Numbered from the stretch's first letter, positions 8,022-18,147 are shown. The stretch is DNA of 29,900 nucleotides from an uncultured Planctomycetales bacterium (GCA_937889015.1 CALARR010000008.1:1-29900); one strand, 5' to 3'. The notes: generated by a model not told the origin, from the sequence alone. Program-made: numbers and translations.

Positions 8022-9890
8022 TCACAGCGACAGCAGATACGCCACCAGATCGTCCACTTCCTGTGGCTGCAGATCCTTGGTGTGCCCATGTTCGTCGTGC
8101 GGATTGTGGACCGTCAGCACATCACGCAGCGTCGCCGCGCGCCCATTGTGCAGATAGGGCGCCGTGCGGTAGATCTCCACCAACGACGGCGTGTCGTACA
8201 ACCCGTCGGGCTCGCTGGGGTGCGTGATCCCCACGTTGTGCATCTTGAAATCCGTGAAATGCGGACCTGGATGGCATGCCGCACATCCCGCCTTGCCCTC
8301 GAAAATCGCCCGCCCCCGGGCCACCGCCTCGGCCGGCGGTGGAACCGGATTCGGTTCGCTGCGGAGCGTGAACGCGTAGGCCGTCAGGTCATCCACCTCG
8401 GCCGCCGTCGGCACCACGAAGTGGCTCCCCAGCACGCCCGTGCGCATGCACTCGTGCGGATTGGCTCGCGTCGCCCGGCGATTGTGCGGCGACGTGTGCT
8501 CAATGCCCACCAGGCTGATCACGTCCTTGCCATTGCCGATCCCGTCACGCATGAAATCCCAGGGCAGGGCGTCCACACGCGCATCCGGATGACACGTAGC
8601 GCAACTGTGCCAGCGCTGAAAACAGCGGCCCGCGTCATGGAAGTAGATTTCTCCGCGCCGTGCCGCATCCGCCTGCGGCTGAATGCCAACCGGAATCGTC
8701 GTCAGCAGTTGCCCGGCCGCCGGATCGATGACCCCGACAGTGCCCGCGTAGTAGTTGGCCGCCAGCAGTTGTTTGCCGTCGGCTGAGATCGCCAGCCCGC
8801 GCGGGCCGTCTCCTCCCGAACGCACGCGACGGATCGCCCCCGCCAGATACAAGGCCGTCAGGTCGTTGACCAAGGTGTCGATCAGCGTGCGGTCCTGACT
8901 GATCCGGACCCAAATGTTGTCCCGCGCAGCCTCCTTCAACCCCGCGACGGCCGGCGGTACCTTGCCTTCCAGAAGCTCGTGCACCAGGATTCGATTGATG
9001 ATCGACACCTCCTGGATTCCGCTGTGGCTTACAAACAGTCGCAATCCATCCGCCGAACAGACCACGTCCCACGGGTCGGCCGCGCCGCCAGTCATGTCGT
9101 CCATCAACAAGGTAGCCAGCAGTTTTCCCGCAGACAGATCGATCACCGTCAGGCCGTAAGTGTGGACCCAACCGCGTTCCAGTTGCGTGATGGGCAGCGT
9201 AAAACGCCCTAGGGCATGAACCACATAGGCCCACCGCCCATCAGGACTGACACATGCCCCGTAGGCCGAAGTCGAGCCTGGCGGGAGCTTGATCCGCGCG
9301 GCGACCGCCAACTTGGCCGTGTCGACAAGGGTTACCTCGGCGCTCGATCGGGGATCGGTCCCCGCTTCCACTGGCAACAGATTGGTCACCACGGCGCGTG
9401 ATCCGTCGGGGGTGACCGCCACGGCGGCCGGTTCACGCGCGGTCGGCACCTGGCCCACCAGCTTGCCCGCGCCCAGGTCCACCACGCCCAGGCTGTGATT
9501 GCCTCGCTGGCACACGTACAGTCGACCGCTCTTCTCCGATAAGGCCACGGCAAAGGGCCAGGGGCCCACGGAAATGCGTTGGGTCACCTTGGCCTGAAGG
9601 GTGTCGATCACGGCCACGCAGCCAGCCTTGCGCTCCGCCACGTACAGCGTCTTGCCATCGGCCGCCAACACGATCCCGCACGGTTCGGCCAGGGGGCCAA
9701 TCTCTTGCGCGGCCCGCTTCGCGTCCAGCTTCAACACCGCCACGCAGCCCGCCGTGCGATCGCTGACATAGGCCGTCTTTGCGGCGGCCGCGATGGCCAC
9801 GGACTGGGGCGAGCGGTAAACCGGCGTCTCGCTCGCCGAGCCGGCCGCCGTCCACGCACAGACCACAACGACGCTCAGGCACAGACTCAT
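8022..9890 (-). CDS. Secreted YncE-like beta-propeller with di-haem cytochrome c domain
   Basis: A 622-residue protein. The ATG at 9890 has GGAGG 8 nt upstream on the minus strand; an in-frame TTG at 9905 overlaps that Shine-Dalgarno and is rejected. A signal peptide (SLCLSVVVVCAWTAAGSASE) leads into residues about 25-410, a YVTN/YncE-type seven-bladed propeller (repeats such as GKTLYVAERKAGCVAVIDT and LYVCQRGNHSLGVVDLGAG). The C-terminal third carries two c-type haem motifs, CATCH (about residue 429) and CAACH (about 534), and resembles the cytochrome-c-peroxidase/MauG fold (ending TAPYLHNGRAATLRDVLT). These planctomycete proteins are thought to transfer electrons in the periplasm, with the propeller acting as a binding scaffold; the substrate is unknown. 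The gene stands alone, convergent with cinA. Confidence 0.92.
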   Translation of the reverse strand: MSLCLSVVVVCAWTAAGSASETPVYRSPQSVAIAAAAKTAYVSDRTAGCVAVLKLDAKRAAQEIGPLAEPCGIVLAADGKTLYVAERKAGCVAVIDTLQAKVTQRISVGPWPFAVALSEKSGRLYVCQRGNHSLGVVDLGAGKLVGQVPTAREPAAVAVTPDGSRAVVTNLLPVEAGTDPRSSAEVTLVDTAKLAVAARIKLPPGSTSAYGACVSPDGRWAYVVHALGRFTLPITQLERGWVHTYGLTVIDLSAGKLLATLLMDDMTGGAADPWDVVCSADGLRLFVSHSGIQEVSIINRILVHELLEGKVPPAVAGLKEAARDNIWVRISQDRTLIDTLVNDLTALYLAGAIRRVRSGGDGPRGLAISADGKQLLAANYYAGTVGVIDPAAGQLLTTIPVGIQPQADAARRGEIYFHDAGRCFQRWHSCATCHPDARVDALPWDFMRDGIGNGKDVISLVGIEHTSPHNRRATRANPHECMRTGVLGSHFVVPTAAEVDDLTAYAFTLRSEPNPVPPPAEAVARGRAIFEGKAGCAACHPGPHFTDFKMHNVGITHPSEPDGLYDTPSLVEIYRTAPYLHNGRAATLRDVLTVHNPHDEHGHTKDLQPQEVDDLVAYLLSL

Positions 9891-10088
9891 TACACAGACC
9901 TCCAAATTGCCTACAGACTATTTGGCTCTGCTCCGTTTGTCCAGCGACAGGTCTTGGGCCGACTCCGGAGGCCGCCGTCCCAACTGCCCAGCAGCCGAAC
10001 GACGAACGGACCGCGCCTTCGCATCCACGGCACTACCACCCGGCCCATTCTGAGGGGGGTGCCCGGGGCGGGAATTGCTGGAGAGCCC

Positions 10089-10117
10089 CTCGACGGCCGC
10101 CGATCGTATGTTACAAT
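10089..10117 (+). promoter_or_regulatory. Possible promoter of the tRNA-Met gene
   Basis: TACAAT at 10112-10117 is a good -10 box, 17 nt after CTCGAC (10089-10094), a weak -35 with little match to TTGACA. It lies 43 nt before the mature tRNA 5' end. The assignment rests on position and the -10 alone. Confidence 0.4.
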
Positions 10118-10160
10118 ACGAAGCACGCACTGACGGTCAGCGCCGTCGGTGCCCCCATGA

Positions 10161-10234
<74 letters not shown>

Positions 10235-10280
10235 CTCGAATCGCGGTATCGAAATCACGATACCCGCGGGTTATAGCTAG

Positions 10281-10309
10281 AAGCCAAGGCCCCAGCGCCT
10301 TGGCTTTTT
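10281..10309 (+). terminator. Rho-independent terminator of the tRNA-Met gene
   Basis: Perfect 10-bp stem AAGCCAAGGC/GCCTTGGCTT, loop CCCAGC, followed by TTT so that a run of five T closes the stem. A second imperfect hairpin (CGCGGTATCG/CGATACCCGCG, about 10244-10269) lies between the tRNA and this site and may assist 3' processing. Confidence 0.9.
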
Positions 10310-10517
10310 GCGTTTCAAGGTCATTCTTCGCAACAACTTGCGGCGATCAGCTTGTCTCCACCATCGCCACCACCTGGGCCGGTGCGACAAGTCCTCTCGG
10401 CCATCGGCCCCCGGTTTTGCAGCATGCATTCCAGCGGTGAACTGCGTTTGACTTCGATGTGCCTTGCTTCCGGTGCGACGGACGTTGGCCGCGGCTCAGT
10501 CACCTGAGGGAAGGCGA

Positions 10518-11141
10518 ATGAACATCCCCCCGAAATCAAGCGAATTGGTAATTCCGCTGGGCATCGCCGCCTGGATCATCCAGGAAAGTTACTATCCCGA
10601 TCTCCGAGTCGGGCAGGAATTTGAGTGCGCACTTCGGTTTGGCGGGGTCGCCACCCTAGCCCTAACTGACAAGCGCGACCCAGCACTGCTGCCCCGTGTC
10701 GAAACAGGTTGTTATGACGTGGTGGCTCGGGTTCTGCACACCGACGAGGAGATCTACGTTATCGATTGCGGACTGCGGGCTTACACGCGGGACACGGGCG
10801 ACGACGAAATTGAGCAGAACGAGTTCGTCGCCGGCAACATTGGTTTCAGCGTTGATCCGTATGATTACCGCGAATTCTGGTCGAAGCGGTTGGGTATTCC
10901 CATGATCTACCGCTGGCGGATCGAACGCATACTGGAGACCCGGCCACATCGCTCCTTCGCAGCGTGTGGAAATGGCACGGTGTTCTACAACCACTCGAAT
11001 TGGTATTCTGTCGACGTGGCCCACACAGATGCATCTGACGAGTCCACGTTCGGCAAGGGCTACCACCCGTCCTGGGAGCTTTACAGCCGCCTGCTAAGCC
11101 CCGAGCCAAGACTGTCCCGCCCGGATGAACTGCTGATATGA
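10518..11141 (+). CDS. Hypothetical protein, 207 aa
   Basis: The ATG at 10518 is preceded by a purine-rich AGGGAAGG; upstream in-frame codons do not look coding. No signal peptide or membrane helix is visible, so the product is probably cytoplasmic. It is mixed alpha/beta with an acidic centre (DTGDDEIEQNEFVAG) and several aromatic clusters (DPYDYREFWSKR, MIYRWRIERI, YNHSNWYSVDV). I recognise no family or catalytic motif. It lies just downstream of the tRNA terminator and is the first gene of the accessory part. Its base composition is slightly lower in GC than the flanks by eye. A small reading frame overlaps its stop codon by ATGA. Confidence 0.6.
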   Translation: MNIPPKSSELVIPLGIAAWIIQESYYPDLRVGQEFECALRFGGVATLALTDKRDPALLPRVETGCYDVVARVLHTDEEIYVIDCGLRAYTRDTGDDEIEQNEFVAGNIGFSVDPYDYREFWSKRLGIPMIYRWRIERILETRPHRSFAACGNGTVFYNHSNWYSVDVAHTDASDESTFGKGYHPSWELYSRLLSPEPRLSRPDELLI

Positions 11142-11356
11142 CTCAGCCCGTCGTCGGCCTACACAAAAACAGTGAAGTGACCATGACTTATGATCGCCTC
11201 TACAGCGTCGATGTTTTTCGCCTGATCAACGGAATCACGCACGCAGACTACGCGTTCGGACGAAAGCAATCATCGGAGCAATACCAGTCGATCCAGCTCT
11301 GCCGGTGGATGGGGCCAATGCGACCGTCCGCAGGGCGTCTACCGCATAGTGGCTGA
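11138..11356 (+). CDS. Small coupled ORF, doubtful (72 aa)
   Basis: The ATG overlaps the stop of the preceding gene (ATGA), the arrangement of translational coupling. The first ~50 residues look protein-like (TYDRLYSVDVFRLINGITHA). The last ~15 run into the start of the conserved leader upstream of the next sulfatase, suggesting a gene truncated when that leader arrived. It may equally be a chance frame. Confidence 0.22.
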   Translation: MTQPVVGLHKNSEVTMTYDRLYSVDVFRLINGITHADYAFGRKQSSEQYQSIQLCRWMGPMRPSAGRLPHSG

Positions 11357-11385
11357 TTGATACAGCAATGGTCGAGTGCGAGAAT
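11357..11385 (+). promoter_or_regulatory. Conserved leader promoter, copy 1
   Basis: TTGATA (11357-11362), 17-nt spacer, GAGAAT (11380-11385), inside a leader shared with the genes at 15278 and 23084. In all three, TTGATA begins exactly 79 nt before the ATG. Shared blocks are TGGCYGATTGATAC, TGCGA, ATAG, CGAGACTGCCTCT and a GGAG Shine-Dalgarno. A sigma-70-like reading is the simplest; a dedicated regulator could also read the upstream GTGGCYGAT or the untranslated CGAGACTGCCTCT block. Confidence 0.55.
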
Positions 11386-11435
11386 AGGGGCTCCGAGACT
11401 GCCTCTACCGCCTGGCCTGCAACCTGGAGCCCCTC

Positions 11436-12854
11436 ATGCGCCCTCTAGCGTTCCTGTTGGCTGTCCTGCCGGCCGTGGCTGCTGCCGTTGAGGCTCCAGC
11501 CGGCCGGCCGAATATCGTCTTCATTCTGGCGGACGACCTCGGCTGGGGCGACCTGAAGTGCTATGGCAATCTGCCCGCCAAGACACCCCACCTGGATCGC
11601 TTAGCGCGTGACGGCACCCTGTTCACGCAGTTCTACGTCAACGCCGCCGTGTGTTCTCCCAGCCGTGCAGCCTTCATGACTGGCCAGTTTCCCGGCCGGC
11701 TGGGCATTCCTACGGTCATTTCCGGCGTGGGACGGAATCGGCAGACGGGCTCGCCGGACTTTTTGGACCCCAAGGTTCCCTGCCTCACCCGGTTGTTGAA
11801 GGACGCAGGCTATTCGACCGGCCACTTCGGCAAGTGGCACCTGGGGAGCAACGCCAAAAACTGCCCCTTGCCCGATGCCTATGGGATCGACGAGCACCGC
11901 ACTACGACTACGATTCGCGGGGCGCCAACGTGGGACGATGCCAATACGCCCGAGGCCAAGTCTCGCTCGACCACGCAAATCATCGACGAGACGATTCGCT
12001 TCATCACGGCCAACCGGGACAAGCCCTTCTACGTCAATGTCTGGACTCGACTGCCCCACGCCCCGCTGCACCCTAGCGAAGAGCAGCTCGCGCCGTACGC
12101 GCATCTCCGACCCGACCCGGATCTCCCCTATCTCAGTGCCCAGCAAATCTACCTGGCCTCCATCACGGACATCGACACGCAGGTCGGTCGCCTCCTTGAG
12201 AAGCTGGCAGAACTCGGCCTGGAGAAGAAGACCCTCGTGGCCTTCAGCAGCGACAACGGACCGGAGGACATCGCGGTCCGCAACGCCGGCTACAGTGGCG
12301 TGGGCAGCCCCGGGCCATTTCGCGGTCGCAAACGGAGTCTGTATGAAGGGGGCGTGCGTATGCCGTTCCTGGTTCGCTGGCCTGGGCAAGTGCCGGCGGG
12401 CCGGGTGAGCGATGTGGTCACCAGTGCCGTCGACTGGCTGCCCACGATCTGTTCGCTGGCCAGAATCGAGACACCGCAGGAAGCGACCCGGGACGGCGAA
12501 GATATCTCCGACATCTTGCGGGGCGCGGAACGCTTGCGGCAAAAGCCGCTGTTCTGGGAGTGGCGTTTTCCGATTACTGGCCATCCCATAAACCGTTCCC
12601 CGATGGGGGCGGTTCGCGAGGGACAATGGAAGCTGTTGATGAATCCTGACCGCAGCCGAATCGAGTTGTACAACATCCCCGCCGATCCCGGTGAGACGCT
12701 CAACGTCGCGGCCCAGAACCCCGACATCGTGGAACGGCTGGCGAAGAAGCTATCGGTATGGGAGTCGCTGCTCCCGGAAGGGCCGGTCGCCCCCGAGGCC
12801 GGCAAGGCCTCTTACCCCTGGCCCGTCCCGTCGACCCAGATTCCGAAACCCTAG
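11436..12854 (+). CDS. Secreted arylsulfatase-family sulfatase (1)
   Basis: A 472-residue protein, typical for the family. Residues 1-17 are a signal peptide (MRPLAFLLAVLPAVAAA). The sulfatase core follows: PNIVFILADDLGWGD with the metal-binding Asp pair at 33-34, then C73-S-P-S-R, the Cys-type signature in which the cysteine is oxidised to formylglycine and attacks the sulfate ester. GHFGKWHLG holds the conserved Lys/His, SDNGPED the late Asp-Asn metal ligands, and RKRSLYEGGVRMPFLVRWPG is the conserved C-terminal half motif. It hydrolyses sulfate esters, here presumably on a polysaccharide outside the cytoplasm. The maturation enzyme is not encoded in this window. The ATG has GGAG 8 nt upstream, within the conserved leader. 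The signal peptide is nearly the same as that of the sulfatase at 15278 although the mature enzymes differ. Confidence 0.95.
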   Translation: MRPLAFLLAVLPAVAAAVEAPAGRPNIVFILADDLGWGDLKCYGNLPAKTPHLDRLARDGTLFTQFYVNAAVCSPSRAAFMTGQFPGRLGIPTVISGVGRNRQTGSPDFLDPKVPCLTRLLKDAGYSTGHFGKWHLGSNAKNCPLPDAYGIDEHRTTTTIRGAPTWDDANTPEAKSRSTTQIIDETIRFITANRDKPFYVNVWTRLPHAPLHPSEEQLAPYAHLRPDPDLPYLSAQQIYLASITDIDTQVGRLLEKLAELGLEKKTLVAFSSDNGPEDIAVRNAGYSGVGSPGPFRGRKRSLYEGGVRMPFLVRWPGQVPAGRVSDVVTSAVDWLPTICSLARIETPQEATRDGEDISDILRGAERLRQKPLFWEWRFPITGHPINRSPMGAVREGQWKLLMNPDRSRIELYNIPADPGETLNVAAQNPDIVERLAKKLSVWESLLPEGPVAPEAGKASYPWPVPSTQIPKP

Positions 12855-12867
12855 CGCGATTGTCTAC

Positions 12868-13065
12868 GTGTACCCTCGACAGTATCCGGGGACGAACCAT
12901 CTGCTTAACTGTGAGGCCAAGGACGTCGAGTTCCGGGCACTGCTTCCGGCCGATCACTATGAAGTTGGCGAGACGGCCGAATTCCGCCTGAGGGCGCAGC
13001 CCTTCGTCGCCTCGCCGAAAACATGGGAAGCAACGGGAAGAACCTTGGCTTTACAATCCCAATGA
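12868..13065 (+). pseudogene. Possible gene fragment between sulfatases
   Basis: The 228-bp gap between two sulfatases contains an open segment whose translation is protein-like (NCEAKDVEFRALLPADHY, EVGETAEFRLRAQPFVASP), like a beta-sandwich strand region, but with no start codon or Shine-Dalgarno of its own. It ends in the upstream region of the next gene. I read it as a leftover of a deleted secreted protein; chance openness in GC-rich DNA cannot be excluded. Confidence 0.22.
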
Positions 13066-13082
13066 ACTCGGAGGCCCATCGC

Positions 13083-14492
<1,410 letters not shown>

Positions 14493-14501
14493 AGCCTTCG
14501 T

Positions 14502-14518
14502 AGCAGCTTCTTGCTGCT
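14502..14518 (+). terminator. Small hairpin after sulfatase 2
   Basis: AGCAGC/GCTGCT perfect 6-bp stem with loop TTCTT, 10 nt after the stop codon. No T-run follows, so it is either a weak terminator or a transcript-stabilising hairpin. Confidence 0.3.
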
Positions 14519-14556
14519 CTCGGCCGCCGAACACCCGCACCAGTGAGAGAACCGCC

Positions 14557-15132
14557 GTGCGAAAACAGCTCAATATCGTTATCTTCGTGACAGTGGCCAT
14601 CGGCTGGGGCGGGGGAACGATGGCTGCCAGCCCGCAGTCGCCGAACCTGTTGATCATCCACACCGACGAGCACAACTTCCGCACACTCGGCTGCTACCGA
14701 GCGTTGCTACCACTGGAGGCCTCCGCGCGAATCCCATTTGTCATTTGCTTCCCCGGTAGTATTAAACCCGGGACCGTCGTCCATGAAGCACTCGCTACGG
14801 TGGATTTCAAGCCGACCATCCTTGGGCTGATGGGTGTCTCCAGCGACGGCCGGACGGACGGCCGCGATGCGTCGTCGCTGCTGGTGACCGGTAAGCCTCC
14901 GGCCGATTGGAGCAACGTGGCCATTTCCCGCCACGCCGCCGGCCAATGGCTCATGGCGGTATCGAGCCGCTACAAGCTGATCGTCTCCACGGACGCCAAA
15001 GCACATCCCGACTTACCGCGCGACAAGGCCCTGGATCGCTTCTCCCTGGAGACGCTGGTTGACTTCGTCAACGGCCTGGCCCGGTGCGCGCGTTCAGTGG
15101 TTGCCGAAGCGAAAGTCACCTGCCACGTCTAG
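14557..15132 (+). pseudogene. Sulfatase pseudogene with large internal in-frame deletion
   Basis: A 191-codon frame starting at GTG 14557 (purine-rich GAGAG upstream). Residues 1-25 are a signal-like sequence, and residues 28-49 match the sulfatase N-terminus (SPNLLIIHTDEHNFRTLGCY). At about residue 50 (around nt 14707) the sequence jumps directly to the late conserved part (LEASARIPFVICFPGSIKPG, then ATVDFKPTILGLMGV and DASSLLVTGKPPADWSNVA). About 250 residues are missing compared with intact relatives, including the whole CxPSR formylglycine site and most metal ligands, so it cannot be an active sulfatase. The tail after KLIVSTDAK also departs from the family and may mark a second rearrangement. 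The frame stays open, which suggests a recent event or an in-frame deletion. Confidence 0.75.
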
Positions 15133-15198
15133 CCGTGATCAAATGCTTCGGGCCCCTGCTGCCGGGACGGGGGGGACCCACGAAGCTGCGGTGGCCGA

Positions 15199-15227
15199 TT
15201 GATACTGCCCCGCTTGGCTGCGAGAAT
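15199..15227 (+). promoter_or_regulatory. Conserved leader promoter, copy 2
   Basis: TTGATA (15199-15204), 17-nt spacer, GAGAAT (15222-15227), then CGAGACTGCCTCTGCCGCC and CTGGAG before the ATG at 15278. Spacing is the same as in copy 1, with few substitutions over the whole leader. The upstream part (GAAGCTGCGGTGGCCGAT) instead matches copy 3 more closely. Confidence 0.55.
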
Positions 15228-15277
15228 AGCGGCTCCGAGACTGCCTCTGCCGCCTAGTCTGCAACCTGGAGCCCCTC

Positions 15278-16819
15278 ATGCGCCCTCTAGCTTTCCTGTT
15301 GGCTGCCATGCCGGCCGTAGCCGCTTTCGCCGAAAACCCCGCTACTCGGCCAAACATCCTTGTGATCCTCACCGATGACATCGGCTGGGGCGATTACGGA
15401 TGCTACAACCCGCAGAGCAAGATCCCGTCACCCAACATCGACCGGCTGGCCCGCGATGGGATGCGATTCACGCACGCCCACACCCCGGCGGGGCTTTGTG
15501 CACCCACCCGCTACGCCATGTTGACCGGCAACTACCCGTGGCGCGGCCGGTCGCCGGGCGGGACCTGGGGCTTCAACGTGCCCTCGCAGCTCAAGCCGGG
15601 GCAGCAAACGGTCGCCAAGCTGTTGCAGACGGCCGGCTACCGGACAGCCATGTTCGGCAAGGCGGGCACCGGCGGGTTCTACGCGTTTTCAGCCGACAAG
15701 ACCCCACGGGAGACCCTGGCGCCGCAGGAATGGGGCTTCGACTACTCGTTCCTGATCCCGCGCGGCCACCAAGCCACGCCATTGGCGTTTTTCGAGAACG
15801 GCGTGGCGGTGGGCAAGCTCAACGGCGACGGCATCGATGCCCGCGCGGCGGATTGGGACCATCGCAAGGTCGGCGAGCGGCTGCTGGAGAAGGCCCTCGG
15901 GTTCCTCGACGACCACCACGCCCGAAACAAGGCCGAGGCAAAAAGCCATCCGTTCTACCTGCACTTCTGCACCGACGGCGCCCATGGGCCGTACGTGCCG
16001 GCTGAGACGCTGGCCGGCAGGCCGCTGAAGGGCGTCACGAAGATGACCGAGCATACGGACATGGTCCACGAGACCGACATCCTCGCCGGCAAGCTCGTCG
16101 AGGCCCTTGAAAAGCGGGGTTTGCTGGCCGAAACCCTCGTGGTGATCACCAGCGACAACGGCGGCATTCCGAGCGAGCGGGGTTTGGGCCACGACGCCGT
16201 CGCTGGCCTGCGAGGGAAGAAGTCGTTCATCTTCGAGGGTGGACACCGCGTGCCCCTGGTGGCTTTCTGGCAGGGCAAGGTGCCCGGTGGGACCGTGCGC
16301 CATCAGGTCGTCGGCACACACGACATCGTCGCCACGGCGCTCGAACTGGCCGGCGTTCCCATTCCACATGATCAGGCGCTCGACAGTGTCAGTCTCGCCC
16401 CGATTTTGCTCGGGCGCTGCGACGACTCGCAGCCGGTTCGCGAGAGCCTGCTGGTGCAATCCAGCCCTGGCCGCGATGCCTTCGACGACGGAGGCTTCCG
16501 TGCCGGCGGACCTGCTCCCGAAGATGGCGGCCCAGCGCAGCCCGCTGCCAAGATTGAACGTAAAGCTGAGAAACGAAAAGCGGCGAGGAACAAGGGCAGC
16601 GACGGCATCGCGCACGCGATCTATCGCGGTGACTGGAAGCTGGTGTTCGACGGCCGCGACAAGGCGGCAGCCCTCTACGACTTATCAACAGACCTGGCGG
16701 AAGAGCGGAACCTGATCGGCGAGCCGGTACATGCTGACCGCGTTCAGGACATGATTCGGCTTTTCCAGGCCATCCGCTCCTCCCGGCGGAGCACGCCCAC
16801 CACGCCACCAGGCCGCTAG
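15278..16819 (+). CDS. Secreted arylsulfatase-family sulfatase (3)
   Basis: A 513-residue protein. Signal peptide MRPLAFLLAAMPAVAAFA, nearly the same as in the sulfatase at 11436; similarity at the DNA level then falls off. The core has PNILVILTDDIGWGDYGCYN (metal Asp 33-34), C74-A-P-T-R as formylglycine site, GKAGTGGFYAF, HFCTDGAHGPYVPAE, TSDNGGIPSERG and GKKSFIFEGGHRVPLVAFW. A charged Lys/Arg/Glu-rich insertion (ERKAEKRKAARNKGS) lies near the C-terminus, followed by YRGDWKLVFDGRDKAAALYD. It belongs to a subgroup different from sulfatases 1 and 2, so another sulfate position or sugar is likely. It is expressed from the conserved leader and probably cotranscribed with the LVIVD gene 59 bp downstream. 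Confidence 0.95.
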   Translation: MRPLAFLLAAMPAVAAFAENPATRPNILVILTDDIGWGDYGCYNPQSKIPSPNIDRLARDGMRFTHAHTPAGLCAPTRYAMLTGNYPWRGRSPGGTWGFNVPSQLKPGQQTVAKLLQTAGYRTAMFGKAGTGGFYAFSADKTPRETLAPQEWGFDYSFLIPRGHQATPLAFFENGVAVGKLNGDGIDARAADWDHRKVGERLLEKALGFLDDHHARNKAEAKSHPFYLHFCTDGAHGPYVPAETLAGRPLKGVTKMTEHTDMVHETDILAGKLVEALEKRGLLAETLVVITSDNGGIPSERGLGHDAVAGLRGKKSFIFEGGHRVPLVAFWQGKVPGGTVRHQVVGTHDIVATALELAGVPIPHDQALDSVSLAPILLGRCDDSQPVRESLLVQSSPGRDAFDDGGFRAGGPAPEDGGPAQPAAKIERKAEKRKAARNKGSDGIAHAIYRGDWKLVFDGRDKAAALYDLSTDLAEERNLIGEPVHADRVQDMIRLFQAIRSSRRSTPTTPPGR

Positions 16820-16878
16820 CGACAGGGCCGGTTGGTAGAGGTCGTTGAGTGGCGGAGAACAGCCAAAGGGACAGGGCG

Positions 16879-18075
16879 ATGAGTTCACAATGGGTCGTTA
16901 CATTCGCCTTCCTTGCCCTCGCCGCTGAAGCTCCGTCCTGCCAAGCGGCGTTCGAGGTCGCGGCGGTCGTGCAGGACGACCGAGGGTTGGCCGGGGCACA
17001 CGACATCGAGATCCACGACGGTCTGGGCTACGTGGCCGGCAAAGGCGGGGCACTGGCGATCCTCGACCTGAAACAGCCCGCTCAGCCCCGGATGCTTTGG
17101 TCGACCATTGACCCGGCAACTTACGAGGATGCGGAAACCGTCTTGCCGCTGGGCGGAAACCGCCTGTTGGTGGGCACACGCGACCTGCTCTTGTTCAACG
17201 TGGCCGACGCGGCAAAGCCAGGGCTCTTGGCTTCCCTGAAAGACCGACCCCGTATCGACCGCATCAATGGCCTGGTGCGGGCCGGGAAGATGGTCTACGG
17301 CGTCAACAAACAGGGGTATGTCGTGGCCTTGGAACTGGTGGGGCAGAACTCACTGCGATTGCACGGGGTCCGGGAGGCCCGGCGCCTCGACGGACTGCAA
17401 TCACCGCACGACATCGCCCTGCTCGACGGGTTACTGGTGATCGTCGACGCCAGCAGTTTCGGCCGCCAAGACCGTCCCGGACGCTTGGCCGTGTACCGGG
17501 TGAACGATACTGTCACCGGACAGCCTTTGCCGCCCGAACAGTGGACGATGCTCGGTAAACTGGAGCATCAGTCGCTGGCCGGCGCCAACCGTGTCATGGC
17601 CCGAGGCCAGTTCGCGTACGTCGGCTCATGCGTGTCGCCCGAGGCCCGGCGCGAGTCGGGCCTGGGCGGCAACGTGGTCGTGGTGGACGTCCAGGACGCG
17701 GCTTCTCCCCGGCTGCGCGGGGCGGTACCGTTCCCCGATGCGCGTGGTCCGAACGGTCTGGAGTTGTCGGGCAATGTGGTGTTTGCTGCCGGGGGGCAGA
17801 CGATCCAGGCGGTCGATGTCTCCGATCCTGAACGGCCCCGAGAACTCGCCAACCTACGCCTGCCCGAGGTCTTTACCGGCGGAGACGACGACGCGCACGA
17901 CCTGGTGTATCATGATGGCCATCTCTTCGTGACCGCTCAGACCACCCACGCGGTTGTCATTTTGAGAGTGGTGTCCAAACGCATCCGCCAGCTTGCCGAT
18001 CTGGAAGCGGTCAACCGCGAGAAGTCGGTGGAAAAAAGGCGGCGACACCCGCAATCAGATGGAGCCGAACGATGA
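16879..18075 (+). CDS. Secreted LVIVD-repeat beta-propeller protein
   Basis: A 398-residue protein. The ATG at 16879 follows AGGGACAGGG; an in-frame ATG at 16849 lacks a good site and would put a charged extension before the signal peptide (SSQWVVTFAFLALAAEAPSCQA). The mature part consists of about seven repeats of the LVIVD type (DIEIHDGLGYVAGKGGALAI, AYVGSCVSPEARRE, NVVVVDVQDAASPRLRGAVP, VVFAAGGQTIQAVDVSDPER), which fold as a beta-propeller. LVIVD proteins have no established enzymatic activity; binding of glycan or protein at the surface is inferred from the enzyme neighbours. The C-terminus is charged (NREKSVEKRRRHPQSDG). Its position between a sulfatase and a sialidase suggests it belongs to the same export module. 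Confidence 0.85.
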   Translation: MSSQWVVTFAFLALAAEAPSCQAAFEVAAVVQDDRGLAGAHDIEIHDGLGYVAGKGGALAILDLKQPAQPRMLWSTIDPATYEDAETVLPLGGNRLLVGTRDLLLFNVADAAKPGLLASLKDRPRIDRINGLVRAGKMVYGVNKQGYVVALELVGQNSLRLHGVREARRLDGLQSPHDIALLDGLLVIVDASSFGRQDRPGRLAVYRVNDTVTGQPLPPEQWTMLGKLEHQSLAGANRVMARGQFAYVGSCVSPEARRESGLGGNVVVVDVQDAASPRLRGAVPFPDARGPNGLELSGNVVFAAGGQTIQAVDVSDPERPRELANLRLPEVFTGGDDDAHDLVYHDGHLFVTAQTTHAVVILRVVSKRIRQLADLEAVNREKSVEKRRRHPQSDGAER

Positions 18076-18100
18076 GTGTACTCGTGGTAACCATTCACGG

Positions 18101-18147
18101 GGACTGTCCCGGTTCTCGCGGCGAAGTCTGCGAAAATAGGACTGTCC
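18101..18147. repeat. REP-like palindromic intergenic element
   Basis: A near-palindromic GGACTGTCC occurs at 18101-18109 and again at 18139-18147; each can pair with the other around the central T-T mismatch. Between them TTCTCGC (18113-18119) pairs with GCGAAAA (18130-18136) with one mismatch, loop GGCGAAGTCT plus flanking bases. The whole is a 47-nt imperfect hairpin in the 161-bp gap before the sialidase gene. It resembles REP elements mobilised by REP-associated tyrosine transposases, none of which is in view. Confidence 0.5.

Noticed and set aside
6506..8089. 527-codon open frame on the minus strand opposite cinA
   Set aside because: It lies wholly antisense to a well-conserved gene, has low-complexity Gly/Ala/His/Gln-rich translation and no family motif; such frames are normal in GC-rich DNA.
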